64,000 nt of DNA from Colocasia esculenta (taxonomy: Eukaryota; Streptophyta; Magnoliopsida; Alismatales; Araceae), in NCBI GenBank assembly GCA_014218235.1, contig CM024757.1, forward strand, positions 146,147,371-146,211,370, written 5' to 3'. Below the pieces are notes generated by a model. That model searched no databases, was not told the origin of the DNA, and saw nothing but the letters and a program-made list of their open reading frames with translations. This document shows positions 46,402-57,875 of the stretch, piece after piece. Every line of letters starts with the position of its first letter. Positions within the stretch are counted from its first letter, which is position 1. The position numbers were made by a program, and so were the translations under genes.

Positions 46402-48891
46402 TGTAACACCCCAAAAATTTTATTTACTAGAAAAATATGAATAATTTGATTGTTAAACATTACTACTATCATGAGATGTAATTAACTTTAATTTAGGATT
46501 AATTAGTGATAATAAATGTTATTCCAGTGTCGTACTCAGAGGTGCGCGCTCCGACAGGGCGACACCAGAATTTTGTAACAAAAATAAAATCCGAGAATAC
46601 CATAATTTCCAGAAAAATGTGCTGATATCAAAAATGTAAATATCCGGAATTGTTGACGTGCGTATTTTGAGATTAAGCCGACGTAACTATTTTCCGGGCA
46701 ATTTTTGCTGAGTGAAAAAATAAATTCTAAAAATTAAACTAAAATTATCATAATTTGTAAAACCTTCTTATTAGTTTATGGGTGAAATTTCAACTTGAAT
46801 AGATGTCATTTGGATATACAAATTTAAGGATAAATGGGCCTGCTAAATTATTGCCCAATTACGGTAACCATTTTTTGGGATTTTTCTTGCTTATGTATAT
46901 GGGCTACGTAAGCTCATATCCCATGAGTTAACTGCCTACACGTTTCACCATAGGTGTAACCATGGGAAACTTGCATGGTAAACGTGGCTGTGGTGGGTAA
47001 AATAGGTTTTTACCTCAACACCTGTATGGCCGACGTGCCATGCATGCAAGGGGGTTGAGAGCTTATATAAACCTCCCCTCACCCTTCGTGGGAGTCTTTC
47101 CACTTCTTGCTCCTGTTCACTTCTGCTGCTGCTGTTACTGCTGGAGCTGTTGCATCTACTTGCTATGGTTGTTGCTGCTGCATGCTTGAGCTGCTGGTTG
47201 CCACTTCTTCACCTACACCCGCCGTGGTTGCTTCTTTCCTCTTGCTGCTGTGGACTTTTTCGTTGGGAAGAAGAATGACTCTATCTTCCTCAAAGACATG
47301 TAGGATTCCTTCTTACCTATCTTTTTTCTTCTCGTTCTTGTCCTCCTTCCATGTTAAGAAATCCATGTTTAGGCTTCGACCATGTTCACACTTGCCACTG
47401 ATTTTGGAAACATCATTAGAATTGTGTTTCTATTCCTTATAATCATGTTTTAGTTAGTATTCATGTTACCCCAGGTATATTAATGGAAATCTTCTTATTA
47501 GTTGCAAGAGAATGTGTTTTGGAAGAGTTATGTTTTCAGCTATCATCTTGTCATAGGTGTATATGCCTCAGTATATCCCTATTGTTCTACTGATCCCCTC
47601 ATGTAGAGTCGTGTTTGGAATTGTATACAAGACCCTCTTTGATGTGTTAACCATGTTTGAATTCATAGGAATATACAAAAGAGTCTATAGAGTTGTATAG
47701 ATCCATTTCTAGAAGCTGGACCTGCGGCTGTCGACAGTTGGAAGTCATCTATCGACAGGCCTCGAGCTCCCAGAACCCAAAACTTCAGAAAAATCAGTAG
47801 CTGTCGACAGATGGCTCTTGTCTGTCGACAGATGGACCTGACCTGTTGACAGGTACTGTCCAGATTCCAGAAATGTGGTTCTGGAAGCATGTACCTGTTG
47901 ATAGCTACCTTCTGGATGTCGACATACACGTATCTGATGTGTATAATTTGATATGTTTCATGTCTAATCAAGGGTAAGACACTTTGGCATTAACCCAACC
48001 AATGGCTTCTATGATTTCCTTGGATTCCAACCATGGTATATCTGAGAAAGATCATTCAAATATCACCCATACTCCCTTATGGATTGTCTTTGAACACCTC
48101 AAGTATAATTGTTACCTACTTGTCTACAACCTTTTGTTCTATAAGAAATCTTGAGAACTTGTGTACTTCACTTGAATATTTTACAAGAAAGAGTTATGAT
48201 GACAATTTGTGGGTCTTTGGACTCATTTGAGATATATGCCTGTGCAAACAGGGTTGGTCCAATCCTGGGAAGAGCATCCAAATTCGTTTAGTGGCCGTAC
48301 GGAACGATAAAGGATCTGTGGATGCTTGGCATTGCATCAATACAAGCTTGATTAGTCATCATGTTATCTTTTCATGCGTGAATATGTGTTTGAATCAGAA
48401 CATGAATGTTGGTATGAATTCTTGACCATGTATTCGTAATTCAGTACTTTTGTTCTACATTTATTGTTTAGTTGACATGCTTGATTCAATCATCTTTGAC
48501 ATTCAGTGCTGACAACAGTCAGGTTTCTTATCCTTATCTTTAGACATCTTAATCTTTTTGATTAGAAGAATTGAATCTTATTGGGCTAGTTAGCTCACAT
48601 AATGATACCATTTCAGGTGATCAACATGAGGGTGATGCTTAAAGGGGGGGGTGTGTGCTGAGCAGGACAACCAGTCCTCAGAAGTTCAACAACTTTGTTT
48701 TTCTTTAGTGATGTAATAATAAGTTGTAAATAAGTTTTCTTTTTCCCTTGCTCCTCTCATAGACAATAATGGGGAGTATTATTTACTTAAGCTTCCGCAA
48801 TGTGAATATTAGATGAATAAAATATAAGTTCTATTTCTGTTACCTGATTTCTGTCATTTCTGATAAATGGACATTTTATTAGGACGTGACA
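46402..48891 (+). repeat. Gypsy 3' LTR
   Basis: TGTAACACCCCAAAAATTT..ATTAGGACGTGACA, 2,490 bp, a close copy of 36,312-38,768. Indels relative to the 5' copy include an extra TAAGAAATCCATGTT-like stretch near 47,355 and an extra GTCGACAGATGG unit near 47,825. The TATA box is at 47,064. Confidence 0.95.
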
Positions 48892-48900
48892 GATAGTTAG

Positions 48901-49144
48901 CAGATGTAGAAGTTGTGAATTAGTGGCTGTGTGAGTGTCTCACACTGTTGAGTTGTTTCCAGTGAAGCCTCACTTGGTTTATGTGAGGTGTAGATGTAGG
49001 TCTCCTCCTTGGAGCCGAACCACCTTAAAATTCTCTATGTCTTGTGTGGTTTGATTACTTGCCTCTTACTTTCATATTATATATTTTAAGCCTTGCATTC
49101 TGACGTAATTTATGAAGGGGTAAGTATTCACCCCCATCTAGATC
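48901..49144 (+). mobile_element. Copia family B 3' LTR, right part
   Basis: Resumes the LTR broken at 36,311. GTAGGTCTCCTCCTTGGAGC and CCGAACCACCTTAAAATTCTC match the solo LTR (26,350-26,390, minus reading). Homology runs to TATTCACCCCCATCTAGAT at about 49,144. The last ~20 bp expected from the solo LTR (ending CTACACACAACA) are missing or replaced by a C-rich tract. Confidence 0.85.
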
Positions 49145-49566
49145 TTCTAGCCCCCCCTCCCCCCTCCACATCAAAGACTCTCCAAAGCTCAAGAATCAAG
49201 CCTTGGAAGGGGAAGAATAAGAGAGAAGAGTTGAAGCACTTGAAGCCATGGAAGGTGATGGTGATGCTCCTCCCTCCAGGAAGATGATGACCATGGAATT
49301 CTTGAGGATACACAAAGTGGGAGGCCATGGAGTTCTTGATGATCCAAGCCATATTGGTAAGTTGATTTGATTTTGTGTATTGAATTTTCATTAGTTATTT
49401 TCTTTTGTTTATGTTCTTCTTGTTTTTGTTCTTTCTCTTCTTCCCCCTTCTTGAATTTCACCCTCTCTCATGGCCAAACCCATCGCATGACCCATTTTTT
49501 CTTCTTTTTTCCTTTTTTTATTAAACCTAAAGGATTATCCCCTCTTCCTGGGCACAAGGAGATACA
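49145..49566. other. Unassigned, C-rich then AT-rich sequence
   Basis: A CCCCCC-rich stretch (49,151-49,167), then sequence with a plausible exon-intron look (GT at about 49,355, T-rich tract to 49,540) but no recognised protein. It may be the 5' part of the relic that follows. Confidence 0.35.
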
Positions 49567-50760
49567 TGAAATTGCCTTGGCTTAAACAATTAACCTCTTT
49601 TATTAGCCTTGATATGAAAGTCATCCTCTCTAAGTGGGGAATTCATAACCTAGCCGTCCATGCCAAGTGTTACCACAAACTTCATCTAGATTTGGTGGAT
49701 GTGGGGGATCCTGTAGAACTTTGGCACCCTCAAACCCATACCTTCATTTTCAAAACCTTTGAAGCCACCATCTTGTTGGAAGAGATTGAACTCTTATTAG
49801 GCATGAAGCAGATGAAGCGAGGCGACGAAGAGGACATAGCGATCATGTCGAGGAGAATTACAAGAAAATAGGTTCTCGAGAGCTTTATGGAAAGCGAAGG
49901 AGTGGTCTGAGATGTCCAAGCTGTGAAAGGAATCAACTTGAAGAAGTTGGCAGCTTGGACGATCAAGGCCTTACCAAAGGTGGAGGATGACAAAGGGCTT
50001 GAAAAGGTGATGAAGGACTTCGCCGTATGCCTTGCGGGTGCAATCCTCTTCTCATATGTGAGACAATGTACTCGAAGAAGAGCACATTAGCATGGTGTGC
50101 GGCATATGAGAAGGAGAAAGATTGGGACCAGTGGTGTTAGCCTTTCTCTATAGAGGACTCACGACGGCGAGCTTGGGTAAGCCTCCCTATATATGGATCC
50201 ATGTAGTTGTTTACTTGTTGGACTGATTTGCACTTTAAGTTTGACATCAACAATGAGGCAACAAGCTCGTCTTGGATCTTCTTCAAAAGTCTGCTCTGGA
50301 ACATGGATAGCTTGGTTGGCTTAGAATGGCGCATTGCAAACCGTGTGCCTCAACTCAAGACACAGGCGGATTGGCGCGAGTATCTCCGAAGCATGCCACA
50401 AAACGCCTTCATATGCGCGCCAAAGCCACTTCTAACCAAAGATTTAAGGACACGGCTAGCACCCGGCATGAAACTCTGGCTCATTGGGACAACCGAGTTC
50501 ATGCTTTAAAATGCACACCGCTGCCTTTCTCAATAGACTCCCTAGTTGCATCTTCGAGGGGCCATCTCACCTTCTGCCGATCAAGCAACGGAGCTCGGAA
50601 CCAACAACGACAAAGAGGAGGCGGACATTATCAAAGCACTATGGAAGATATGCACTTATAGGTGACCGGTCCCAAATGTGGAGGAGGTTCACGATGAATG
50701 GATGGTATATGTAAGAGAGCTCAAAAAATTATGGCCAAAAGTTGTCGTTTGTAAGCGCAA
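49567..50760 (+). pseudogene. Plant-mobile-domain-like (PMD/DUF7745-like) relic
   Basis: The 49,566-49,868 frame has the block DPVELWHPQTHTFIF..ATILLEEIELLLGM, the pattern 'W.P.THTF......LEE...LLG' shared by plant mobile domain and related retrotransposon-associated proteins of unknown biochemical role. Further broken pieces follow, for example an Asp/Trp-rich segment at 50,207-50,509 (SSWIFFKSLLWNMDSLVGLEW, shown in part). Many stops. Neighbouring PMD-like sequence at 51.9-54.2 kb is on the same strand but different in sequence. Family assignment is by motif only. Confidence 0.45.
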
Positions 50761-51240
50761 CAATTTTATCCTCAATAAAAATAATTAATATCCTTTATTT
50801 TGGGCCAAAAGATAATGTGCACAATGATTGTATCCTTCAAAACAATGTGATATGTCCTCAAAATTTATGCCTTGGATAGGGCTCTTTAAAAAGGTGATGG
50901 ATTCAGGCGTCGCACATCAACTCTTAATCCGCGACCGACAAAAGCGTTGCTTTTCAATTGGAAATGCAACCATTATATCGAACACGATTAAGATTGTACT
51001 TCAAAATTCAAAAATTCACGCCACAAACTTAGTGCATGAGGTGATGATGACACTCTGAATCACAACGGTCTGACTAGTAGCAGATCATTTAGGCGTTCCA
51101 AAATCGCGAAGCCTGAACCCGTCGTGTTTCACTCTTATGTTCAAACATCGACAAAACACTCGAGAGCCCCTCTCTTTGGCTCTTTCTGGAAACCAACTCA
51201 AACTCTCCCTCTCTCAACTCTCTTCTCTCCGACTCTCTTT
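50761..51240. other. Unassigned sequence
   Basis: No coding or repeat feature recognised. It ends in pyrimidine-rich text (CTCTCTCTCAACTCTC) that would suit a 5' UTR of the next segment. Confidence 0.3.
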
Positions 51241-51272
51241 TCTTGTCTCTTTCTCTCCTTTCTTTGATCTCT

Positions 51273-51589
51273 GGCTATGAAGAAGACAATGATGAAGAGA
51301 CGACGGGGAGAAGCCCCCTCAGTGAAGGCGACGGAGGAGGTGCCTTTGGCGACAGAGGGTATGGAAGCGATGGAGGGGGAGATGCCGAGGACGGAGGCGA
51401 TGGCCATGGTGGTGGAGCTAATGCAGGTGGGGGTGGAGACGATGGTGGCAGAAGGTGGAGCTCTGGCGGCAGAGGAAGGGGAAGCCACGACAGAGGAAGA
51501 GGAAGGAGCGGCAGTGATGAGAGGGAGGCTTGGCCAAGGGCAAAGAGGCCACAAAGCACCGGCTCGGGGGTGATACGTTAAGTACCCCA
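51273..51589. repeat. GA-rich low-complexity segment, coding status unclear
   Basis: A purine-rich stretch of degenerate GGAG/GATG units. All plus frames stay open over it (Glu/Met/Ala-rich in one, Gly/Asp/Arg-rich in another), so openness is not evidence of a gene. It follows a CT-rich leader-like tract at 51,180-51,265. Confidence 0.5.
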
Positions 51590-51659
51590 GTCGTTAGGTC
51601 TGTGAGTTTTCAAGAAGAAGAGGAGGGGGTGGCCGTCGGGGCCGGAGAAGATGGAGAGG

Positions 51660-51803
51660 TGAATTGTGACGACACCAGTCATCGCGGTTCATCGAGTTGA
51701 AATGCGACTGCTTAAGTCATCACCTTTCAAGGCCTAAAATGTGACGGCATCAGCCATCGCATTTCAAGGGGGGCGAATCGCGGCCACTAAGTGGTCGCGA
51801 TTC
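51660..51803. repeat. Degenerate GTGACG/TCGCGA repeats with near palindrome
   Basis: Repeats of TGTGACGGCATCAGCCATCGC type, ending in a near-perfect inverted repeat at 51,775-51,803 (GAATCGCGGCCACT / AGTGGTCGCGATTC). These resemble the TCGTGAC and TCGCGA arrays of the GC-rich LTRs at 12.9-16.3 kb and may be a piece of a related LTR. Confidence 0.55.
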
Positions 51804-51904
51804 AAAAGACCTACCTGAGGGTTGGAGATTTGCCCTATTTTTGGTCATTTTTACTATGTTTGGCTTGCACTGACTTGACTTTCTTGCATATAGGGGATCA
51901 TGAG

Positions 51905-54220
51905 GCCCCAGATCCATTGGAACTGGTGATAGCACGTATAGAGGGCTCCCAGACTTCCAGAGGGAGCAGGTGAGGGGGATGGGGTTCAGGCCAATCTTGG
52001 AGATCGAGCCCTTCTACGTGGATAGCCCCTTGATCCAGGCTCTCAGGGAGTGGTGGGATCGAGTGAGCAGAGCATTCCTGATGCCCTGAGGCCACATGGT
52101 GCCCAGCTTGGAGGACATGGTGAGGATCACCAGCCTCTGCATGGATGGGGAGGTAGTGACGGGAGCCACCTACGCTGACTACACCGAGTTCGCGTAGGAC
52201 TTGCTAGGGCCAGAGCCTGTTAGAGCAGATGACCTCGGGGTCCGGAGGATGGTCCACCGAGTGGAGTTGATGGAGAGCTTGGGGCTGCATGAGGTGAGGT
52301 AGTCAGGGGAGGAGTCACTGCCAGAGTTTGTGCAGTGAGCAGCGGGATTGGCGAGGGCCGTCTATGGCGAGGACCCCCAGGAAGAGAAGAGGGTGGACTG
52401 GGACCTAAGGAGGTTCCTAGTATTGTTTTTGGGGAAGCTGTTGTTGAGGATCAAGGGGGACGACATCCACTTCCGCTTCTTAGAGATTCTGACTAACTTG
52501 GAGAGGGTCTGCGACTATGCTTGGGGAGAGGCCTTCTTAGCCCTTACCTTCGCTGACCTCTCTAACGGTATAGGGAGGGAGACCACCATGAGCGGCTTCG
52601 CCCCATTCCTTCAGGTACATGATCATTGCTTACAACCTTTCATTTTTCCTGCATTAAATTTGTTAGTTGAATAATCATTGTGTTCATGCATGTAGGTATG
52701 GAGCTATTACTACATCCCTATGAGGAGGGGTATAGAGGTGCAACCAAATGCACTTCCTCTTGCTAGATGGTGGCTCTCGGTGGTGACAACGACTTCTTTC
52801 TCCCTCTAGCTGTCTACCCTACGACGAGAGATCCGGGACTTTCTGGCCCTCCTGGTATGTAACCCGACTTATTCTTTTTCATGCCTTTCTTTCTAATGTG
52901 ATATGTGTAACCTCATCTATGTGTATGCAGGTGGTTTAGCAGCCCTACTTGGGCATGATAGATGATGGCCAGCCTTGGGTTGAGGGTGGTCAAAAACATT
53001 TTAGGTGGGACTTGTGGGTCCACTGCTTGAACGAGATCGAGCCTCTACACCTGAGGCTTGCCATGAGGATGCTAGGCTGCACCAGGTGTGGCTGGAGAAG
53101 ACAGAGTCAAGGGGAGTCAGCAGAAAGATGCGGGGGAAGGCCAAGTGGGTGGACTGGCACCTGTGCTTCCCTGACTAGTATGCCGACTGAAAGCGTGGTG
53201 AGACCTTGGTGAAGTCCGACGCCGAGGACAACCATGACTACCTCCAGCACTACCAGGAGGCTTATAGAGATCAGGACTACATGAGGCTTGCTGGAGTATG
53301 TCTTTCTAACTTTGCCTTGCCTATTTAACATGTGTGCTTGACTTATGTGTTGTGTTGTGAATGTAGGATGCCCGCGAGGCACTGATCGAGATCCTCCGTG
53401 CTTAGTTGGTGAGTGCGGAGGCCCGGTTGGCTAGTACTAAGGAGGCCCTTAACATGTTGGTCTGCATATATGCTCATGTTTTTACCTTTTACATTACTTG
53501 TCCATATTTGACCTTTTACCTTTTGTAGCGAGCTGAGCAGGCAGCGGTGGAGCGAGGGAGCGTGGCTGGTGCATCCATGAGCTCAGGCGTGCCTGATCCA
53601 GACCTGGCTGACCTTAGAGGGCAGCTAGAGGAGGTCACCGTGCGGGCCGAGGCCATGGGGAGAGACCTTGCTGCACGGGTTAGTTCACACACGTACATTT
53701 AATTCATTAAATATCATTGTTTGCATGTAACCTTTTTGACATTTGGTGGATGTGCAGGTCGCCGAGTTGCAGGCTACCCTCACCCGGGCTACCCTGGCTA
53801 AGGTGGAGTTGGCGATCCGTGCATCCCGAGTGACGTTGCTAGAGGCACAAATGGCTCAGATGGACTTGGACCTACCCCAGAACATGGTGGGGCTGCACAC
53901 ACTGCTGGCCACGAAGAGATGCAAGTGCGGCGACCGAAAGGGAGAGCGTACGGACTGGGAGCATGAGCATGACTGCTGGGACCAGAAACACGAGCACCAA
54001 GTCCAAGAGCTTGTGGAGGCACGAACCATCTTGGGCGTCTTCGAGCGGCTGCTTCGGGAGTCTGAGGAGCGGTACCGCCGAGGCGGAGTGCACACAGTGA
54101 GGGAGGGGCGTTCCACACCTAGTCCTTCAGTTACTTGGCGACTTCCTCTGAGCAGTAGAGGAATGTCGCGGTGGGGTGCCGTTCCCAGGGCGAGTAGTCC
54201 ATGGGTTCTCAGGAGTCCAT
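51905..54220 (+). pseudogene. Plant mobile domain-like gene with introns and coiled-coil tail
   Basis: A likely retroelement-borne PMD-like protein; function unknown. In order: GMGFRPILEIEPF and DSPLIQALREWWDRV, then a THTF/GEMT-like block degraded to RAFLMP(stop)GHMVPSLEDMVRI with MDGEVVTG, later WGEAFLALTFADLSNG, GFAPFLQ spliced to VWSYYYIPMRRG (intron about 52,614-52,695, GT..AG), then WDLWVHCLN, and finally a coiled coil (VAELQATLTRATLAKVELA, EHQVQELVEARTILGVFERL) ending near 54,220. At least four introns and several TAG/TGA stops. It lies convergent to the minus-strand Gypsy pol at 55.7-57.7 kb, so it reads antisense to that element. Confidence 0.6.
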
Positions 54221-54676
54221 AAGGCCTCCTCCTCCTAGAGCAACAGTTGACCCAGGTGAGGTGGAGAGTAGTAGGTGCGAGGAGGGCGACAACGAGAGCT
54301 AGACCCCAACATGTACTTTTCCTTTCTTTTGATATACTGTTATATGATCGGTGCCCCGTCTGTGGGTACCCTTTTGATATATGATGTATATGCATACATG
54401 ATTATAGTGGATCTTTCTTTGTCACTTGTGCATCTTCTTGTGCCCGAGGAACATACTTAGCAAACAAGTCAGTTTCACTGCTCTGACTCAACCCCTTGCT
54501 TATAAGCAAGCCTAATTTCATGATTTGTCAAGGGGCCGAGCCTTTATTCAAATAAGACATAAAAAAAAGAAATGACATAATTTAAAATGCAATAAGTAAG
54601 CATGGAATGCTAACAAGAAATTACAAGATGAGCAAGCAGTCAACACATTTAAGCTAATGAGGGAAGTAAAATCAAA
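54221..54676. other. Unassigned 3' flank
   Basis: AT-rich sequence after the PMD-like gene, with AATAAG-type strings. The 61-codon frame at 54,275 looks accidental. Nothing further seen. Confidence 0.3.
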
Positions 54677-54945
54677 ATCATTGTATTTTTTTTTGTTTTG
54701 AAATATTCATTTTTTTTTGATTTTTTTGAAATGTTTAAATTTTTTGGGGTTTTAAAATATTTGATTTATTTTTGGGTTTTTGAAATATTTGATTTTTTTA
54801 AGTTTTGAAATATTTCAAATTTTTTAGGTTTTGAAATAATTTTTTTTGTAGGTTTTGCAACATTCAATTTTTGTATGTTTTGAAATATTCAATTTTTTGG
54901 GTAGGTTTTGAAACATTCAATTTTTTTGTAGGTTTTAAAATATTG
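54677..54945. repeat. T-rich tandem repeat, ~27-30 bp units
   Basis: About nine degenerate copies of GGTTTTGAAATATTCAATTTT with variable T runs. Probably the spacer or 3' UTR part of the Gypsy element on the minus strand. Confidence 0.85.
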
Positions 54946-55733
54946 GTCGCAATCTGGCGTAGTCCCTTTTAAAAAAAGACGTGCATAATGAAGGGGATCT
55001 ACTTCTAAATGGATAAATGTGGTACCCAGAACCTTCACTTACTCAATCATCATTTAAAATTCTTTAGTGACTCTTGGATGTTTTAAACAGAGGTTAGATG
55101 TGCTTAAGTGGTGCCTTCACCCAAGGTGTCTTTTGGCGACGTCCTCTTCAGTCGACCGTTGCCTTGCCTTGAACCTGGGACATACCAGTAGGGGAGAAAG
55201 GAAGATGTGATTTAGAAAGTCTGCCAATGGTTTGGGTGACCGTGGAGACACTCATTCCTCTGCACTACGCTCATTGGGGTTCAGTCTTTGGCTTGTGGGG
55301 ATTTTTGTAGCACGTTTATGACCAGATTCATTTGAATCTCTACAGGGACTTTGCCACTCTTGACGTGCTTTTTAATTGTGGTTTGCCTTGTTTTGGCTCT
55401 TTTAATTTTGATTTGCCTTGTTTTATTTTCTTTTATTTTTCCCTTTTGGGCTATGACATCCACCTACTAGAGCGTCAGATAGGTTCATGGGTCAATCCCA
55501 CAAGTTTCCTTTCCCTTATTGGAAGACCGAAAAGAAAATAAACGGTGGTGTCCTAGATTCTCCGTTAAGTATTGACCTTCTTTGGATTTTGTGTTTCTAG
55601 ATCCCAACGGTGGGGCGTGTGATTGTGTATAAATGTTGATGTCTTTGGTTAACTCATCAAGAGTGAAGAATGAATTGGAAATGACAATTTTTCTTGTTTA
55701 GGGCCCGTATACTACGCAAATCCATACACCTAT
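54946..55733 (-). other. Non-coding 3' part of Tat-like Gypsy relic
   Basis: No protein recognised. In minus reading the right part follows directly from the integrase end at 55,734. The left border has TTTTTTTAAAAGGGACTACG and CCAGATTGCGACC near 54,950-54,975. No LTR start or polypurine tract could be fixed. Confidence 0.4.
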
Positions 55734-57690
55734 CTAGGGGTAGTACTTTTTAAGATATAGCCCATTCCAAGAGTGAGCAAGCTCCTCACCCTCAGCGTTC
55801 ACTATCCTATACGTGTTGGCAGGATATGCTTCTTTTACTATGTACGACCCTTCCCAGTTTAGTTGGAGTTTTGAACGAGGTCCACTAGGTTTTACAAAGA
55901 TTCTTTTTATTACCATCTCTCTGACTTTAAATTTTATCTCAATCACTTTTGTTTGATAAAAATGAGTGAGTCTATTTTGATACGCTTTAGTATGTTCTGC
56001 AGCGACCAGAGGTCTTTCATCTAAGAGTTCTAGCTGTGCAAGGAGTGACTCACGACGCTCGTCAATTGACAATTCTTTGTCTAGTTGGACTCTAGTGAAG
56101 GAATGAGAATCTCATATGGGACTACAACCTCCCTTTCATAAGTGAGAGCGAACGGAGTTTGCCTTGTAGGAGTGCGGTTGAAGTGCAATCGGCCCATAGA
56201 GCTTCTACAAGCTTGTCTGGCAAGTCTGAGAACTTATTAGCCTCACAAGTTTTCTTTATGATCTTGATTATAGTTTTGTTTGTGGCCTCTGCCTAGGCAT
56301 TGCCTTGTGATAATAGGGAGATGAATGATGCAATGCATTTTTATACCTGTTGCAGAGGTCCTGAAGCTCCTGAGAGATAAAGTGGGGCCCATTATCGCTG
56401 ATGATGGTATTGGGGATGCTAAATCAGGTGATGATGTTCTTCATGATGAATTTGCACACTAATATTGCCTTGACTTCTACATATGCCTCTGGCTTTGCCC
56501 ATTTGGTGAAGTACTATGTTGCCATGAGTATGTATGATTTTGGCTTATTTTGGAAGTTTGTATCACCAAGGGGATCAATGATGTCAAAGGCCCACATGGC
56601 GAAAGGCTATGAGGGGGATATGGGGTGGAGTGTAGAGGATGGAGAATGGATTCTGTCAGTGTACAATTGACACTTAATACATCGATGGACATAGATAGAA
56701 CAGTCTTCTTCTAGAGTAGGCCAATAAAAGCCTTACCTGAGAATCTTCTTGGCAAGCATTTGGCTGTTTACATGACCACCATAAACACCTGAATGGGCTT
56801 CCTCAACAACTTTCCATACCTCATCATCATCTAGACATCTAAGTAAAACACCAGTGAGGCCTCTTCTATAAAGCACATTTCCAACCAACGTCTTAACCAC
56901 TACTTAACAGTGAGGGACCCTTCTCCCCTTTGACTTCTTCTTTGGTACTACCCCCAGACTATCACTAACTTTACCTAGACTCTTACTACAACTACCAGAA
57001 TCTACAGAAGGAGGTGGATAAGGAGAACCTATGAAAGCATAATTAAAAGCAGGTCTTCACGAGGGGGAAAGAAGAGATCGGTCATAGGACCGGGAAGGAG
57101 TGGCCCGTAGGTCGGGGCACACTCAGATGAGAGATAAGAGGTTTCCTCGATAGAGACAATTGAATCACCCATTTGAAAACTGACATTTTTTTAAGGATTA
57201 TTTGAATTTTTATGATTTTTATTTATCATGAGAATGAGATGGGAAGAAATAGCAAGACTGGAAAATTGGGAGAGGAGCGTGTGCTCAATTGGAGTGAGAT
57301 TAATAGAAATAGGGAGTTGGAGGTTGAGTGTCTACTTGGGAGAGTGCAAAGAAATAGAAACAGGGGCGTTGGAGCCGAGGGATGTCAAGAGTAAGAAAAA
57401 TGGGCCACTTGGTGGCCTGAAGTAATGAGGGCGCTATGCCCAGAGAAAAGAGGCCCGTCCAGAGCCTATCAACTTTAAACTCTTCTTTAAAGGTTACATT
57501 TGGTTCCCCTTCATCTGTCCAATCATTTAACAACTGCCTTTTATCAGTGATAGTTGTCGGCTTCTCCAAGAGATCATGTATAAGAGGCGGCCATTTTGGG
57601 TCCATTTGCATGAAGAGTCGATTGAGAGATATAGCAATGTCATTCATGTCAAACCAATGGTACCATTCACACTCAGGGTTGCCCATTTTT
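55734..57690 (-). pseudogene. Tat/Ogre-like Gypsy pol relic, integrase end
   Basis: Minus-strand remains of a Ty3/Gypsy polyprotein of the non-chromodomain class. 57,690-57,300 has ECEWYHWFDMNDIAI and NRLFMQMDPKWPPL. About 56,820-56,660 has GGHVNSQMLAKKILR, FYWPTLEEDC and CIKCQLYTD (integrase H2C2 zinc finger). Then core pieces follow (WAFDIIDPLG, ILMATxYFTKWAEA, SIPNTIISDNGPHF), and 56,072-55,734 is the integrase C-terminus (YQNRLTHFYQTKV, LQLNWEGSYIVKEAYPANTYRIV, SWNGLYLKKYYP). Numerous stops and frameshifts. RT and RNase H proper are missing, with only pieces upstream of the zinc finger. Confidence 0.85.
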
Positions 57691-57875
57691 CTCAGTTTCT
57701 GGGGCCTGAGGGATTCTAAACTTTATATGTAGCCAGGGTTGCAATGTGACATGCAAACTGACGAGCATGCACATCTTGACATGAAAGTTCCGATATGATG
57801 ACTGAGGTTATTTGTTCATTCCCTAGTTGCAGAGGCCCCTTCTTGAAATGATGGTAAAGAGACCATATGAGTGGC
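57691..57875. other. Junction segment between Gypsy relic and Copia LTR
   Basis: Short stretch, probably more of the same Gypsy internal region. The Copia LTR begins at 57,876 with TGTTGCC. The five bases before it (GTGGC) would be the target duplication, whose partner must lie beyond the window. Confidence 0.4.

Larger units (their letters stand above)
36312..48891 (+). mobile_element. Gypsy element with chromodomain-like tail, two LTRs
   Basis: A 12.6-kb insertion in the Copia 3' LTR with a 5' LTR (36,312-38,768), PBS, short upstream ORF, gag-pol in one frame, polypurine tract and 3' LTR (46,402-48,891). Protease-RT-RNase H-integrase order and a C-terminal chromodomain-like motif point to a Tekay/Del-like chromovirus. 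Excluding the 2.4-kb LTR-like insertion at 42,308 it is about 10.2 kb. The two LTRs differ by scattered substitutions and a few short indels, so insertion was not very recent. Confidence 0.95.
25500..49144 (+). mobile_element. SIRE-like Copia element (family B), nested host
   Basis: Internal parts in order: gag/protease relic, integrase, RT, RNase H, long spacer, env-like ORF, polypurine tract and 3' LTR. No 5' LTR of the same family precedes it, so the left end is truncated near the LTR at 24,209-25,499. It was later split by an antisense solo LTR of its own family (26,200-27,707) and by a Gypsy element in its 3' LTR (36,312-48,891). Gag-pol-env order with the extra ORF after pol is the SIRE/Maximus layout. 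Confidence 0.85.

Noticed and set aside
51243..51589. Gly/Asp-rich or Glu/Met-rich protein of about 100 residues
   Set aside because: Purine low-complexity sequence keeps all plus frames open. No motif or codon bias separates them.
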